Positions 63,329 through 64,000 of a DNA stretch of 64,000 nucleotides are shown here, in pieces. The notes beneath the pieces are model-generated. The model was not told the DNA's origin, searched no databases, and saw only the letters and a list, made by a program, of their open reading frames with translations. The DNA is taken from contig NZ_JALCCV010000001.1 in NCBI RefSeq assembly GCF_022640935.1, positions 124,001 to 188,000 of the forward strand, read 5' to 3'. Made by a program: the position numbers and the translations under genes. The stretch is from Bifidobacterium sp. Its GTDB lineage: Bacteria > Actinomycetota > Actinomycetes > Actinomycetales > Bifidobacteriaceae. Position 1 is the stretch's first letter. Every line of letters begins with the position of its first letter.

Positions 63329-64000
63329 GTGCCCGAAAACCTTCTTATGCGCCTCAAACAACTGCTCCCGGCATTGCGTCCCAGCGAATCGCGCGTCGCC
63401 GAATTCGTGCTCGAGGAACCGCTTTCAACGTCCCGGCTTACCATCAGCGAACTTTCGAGCCGATGCGGCACTTCGCTCGCCACGGTGATGCGGCTGTGCA
63501 AACGGGCCGGTTTCGACGGGTATCGCAGCTTCCGGCAGGCGCTGACAGTCGCGGCCGTCGCCGATCAGGACAGGCGCATCGACTTCGGCGTTTCGAACGG
63601 CGATATCGATCTGGCAGATCCAGCGGTGGCGGTCTATCGCAAGATGGCGTTCGAAGAGGCTCAGGCCGTGCAAGACACTATTACGATGCTTGACTTCGAC
63701 GTAGTGGCCAACGTGGTGGAGGCATTGGACAAAGCCCCTCGCATTGACGTGTACGGGCAGGCATCCAGCGGTCTGGCGGCCCAAGATCTGCAGCAAAAAC
63801 TCAGCCGTATCGGCCGCCCGACCAGCGCGTGGTGCGATCCGCATCTTGCGTTGGTGAGCGCTGCGACGCTCCCCAAAGACTCCGTTGCCATCGCCTTCTC
63901 GCATTCCGGGCAGACGCGAGAGACCGTCCGGGCGCTGCGGGCTGCCCGGCAAAGCGGCGCGCTGTGCGTGGCGATCACCAACTACGGCGACTCCCCCATC
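63329..64000 (+). CDS. RpiR/MurR-family regulator (cut by window end)
   Basis: 224 codons from GTG (63329) run to the window edge without stop. The N-terminal RpiR helix-turn-helix (LPALRPSESRVAEFVLEEP, then ISELSSRCGTSLATVMRLCK) and the start of a SIS domain (RIDVYGQASSGLAAQDL and AFSHSGQTRETVRAL) are clear. MurR of this family senses MurNAc-6-phosphate and controls mur genes. AAGGAG lies 7 bases before the GTG. It is the likely regulator of the operon; TCTCC repeats just upstream could mask the ribosome site. Confidence 0.9.
   Translation, partial: MPENLLMRLKQLLPALRPSESRVAEFVLEEPLSTSRLTISELSSRCGTSLATVMRLCKRAGFDGYRSFRQALTVAAVADQDRRIDFGVSNGDIDLADPAVAVYRKMAFEEAQAVQDTITMLDFDVVANVVEALDKAPRIDVYGQASSGLAAQDLQQKLSRIGRPTSAWCDPHLALVSAATLPKDSVAIAFSHSGQTRETVRALRAARQSGALCVAITNYGDSPI

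Overview
The window looks like chromosomal DNA of a bifidobacterium (high-GC actinomycete, family Bifidobacteriaceae). The reasons are the gene order infC-rpmI-rplT followed by xerD-parA-scpA-scpB, the 24-residue actinobacterial ribosomal protein bL37, bifidobacterial-type oligopeptide ABC systems, a pheA-tyrA pair and a carbohydrate-rich accessory gene set. No phage, plasmid, CRISPR or rRNA genes were seen; one tRNA gene is present. The species cannot be told from the sequence alone.

Layout. 1-420: 5' part of an exonuclease III gene. 889-7182: oligopeptide ABC operon oppA-oppB-oppC-oppDF on the minus strand, with a promoter and hairpin ahead of oppA and an in-frame TGA inside the double ATPase gene. 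7348-16799: xerC, a small conserved protein, a membrane protein-pheA-tyrA operon, typA, and a nicotinate module (transporter niaP plus repressor nrtR with a perfect 25-bp palindromic operator). 16933-23318: chromosome-maintenance and translation block scpB-scpA-parA-xerD-rplT-rpmI-infC, interrupted between xerD and rplT by two 149-bp inverted-repeat units. 23671-33095: a glycoside-use island (GH20, SGNH esterase, GH3, GH1, alpha/beta hydrolase, MFS transporter carrying an in-frame TGA) with a divergent TetR regulator. 33108-42240: housekeeping and unlinked genes (spermidine synthase-like membrane protein, thiamine pyrophosphokinase, ArsC/Spx-like protein, gap, YbaK-type deacylase, aldose epimerase, bL37, tRNA-Arg, a GNAT protein, a COG2865 regulator).

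42260-64000 is the most interesting part. A tightly coupled minus-strand operon carries both halves of a D-glutamate-cyclase-like protein (DUF1445 and DUF4392) around pxpA, a pxpB-pxpC fusion and a biotin carboxylase/biotin-carrier fusion. Next comes a fold-type-IV PLP enzyme. Then a plus-strand operon encodes murQ, a MurNAc/GlcNAc kinase fused to an AmiE-like serine hydrolase, namZ, a five-gene oligopeptide-type ABC importer, a GNAT enzyme and nagZ, followed by a MurR/RpiR regulator cut by the window end. None of the soluble enzymes shows a secretion signal. The simplest reading is uptake of intact peptidoglycan fragments by the ABC importer, intracellular dismantling by NamZ, NagZ and the amidase-like domain, entry of the sugars into metabolism through the kinase and MurQ, and possibly disposal of stem-peptide D-glutamate by the neighbouring operon. 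The last link is inference.
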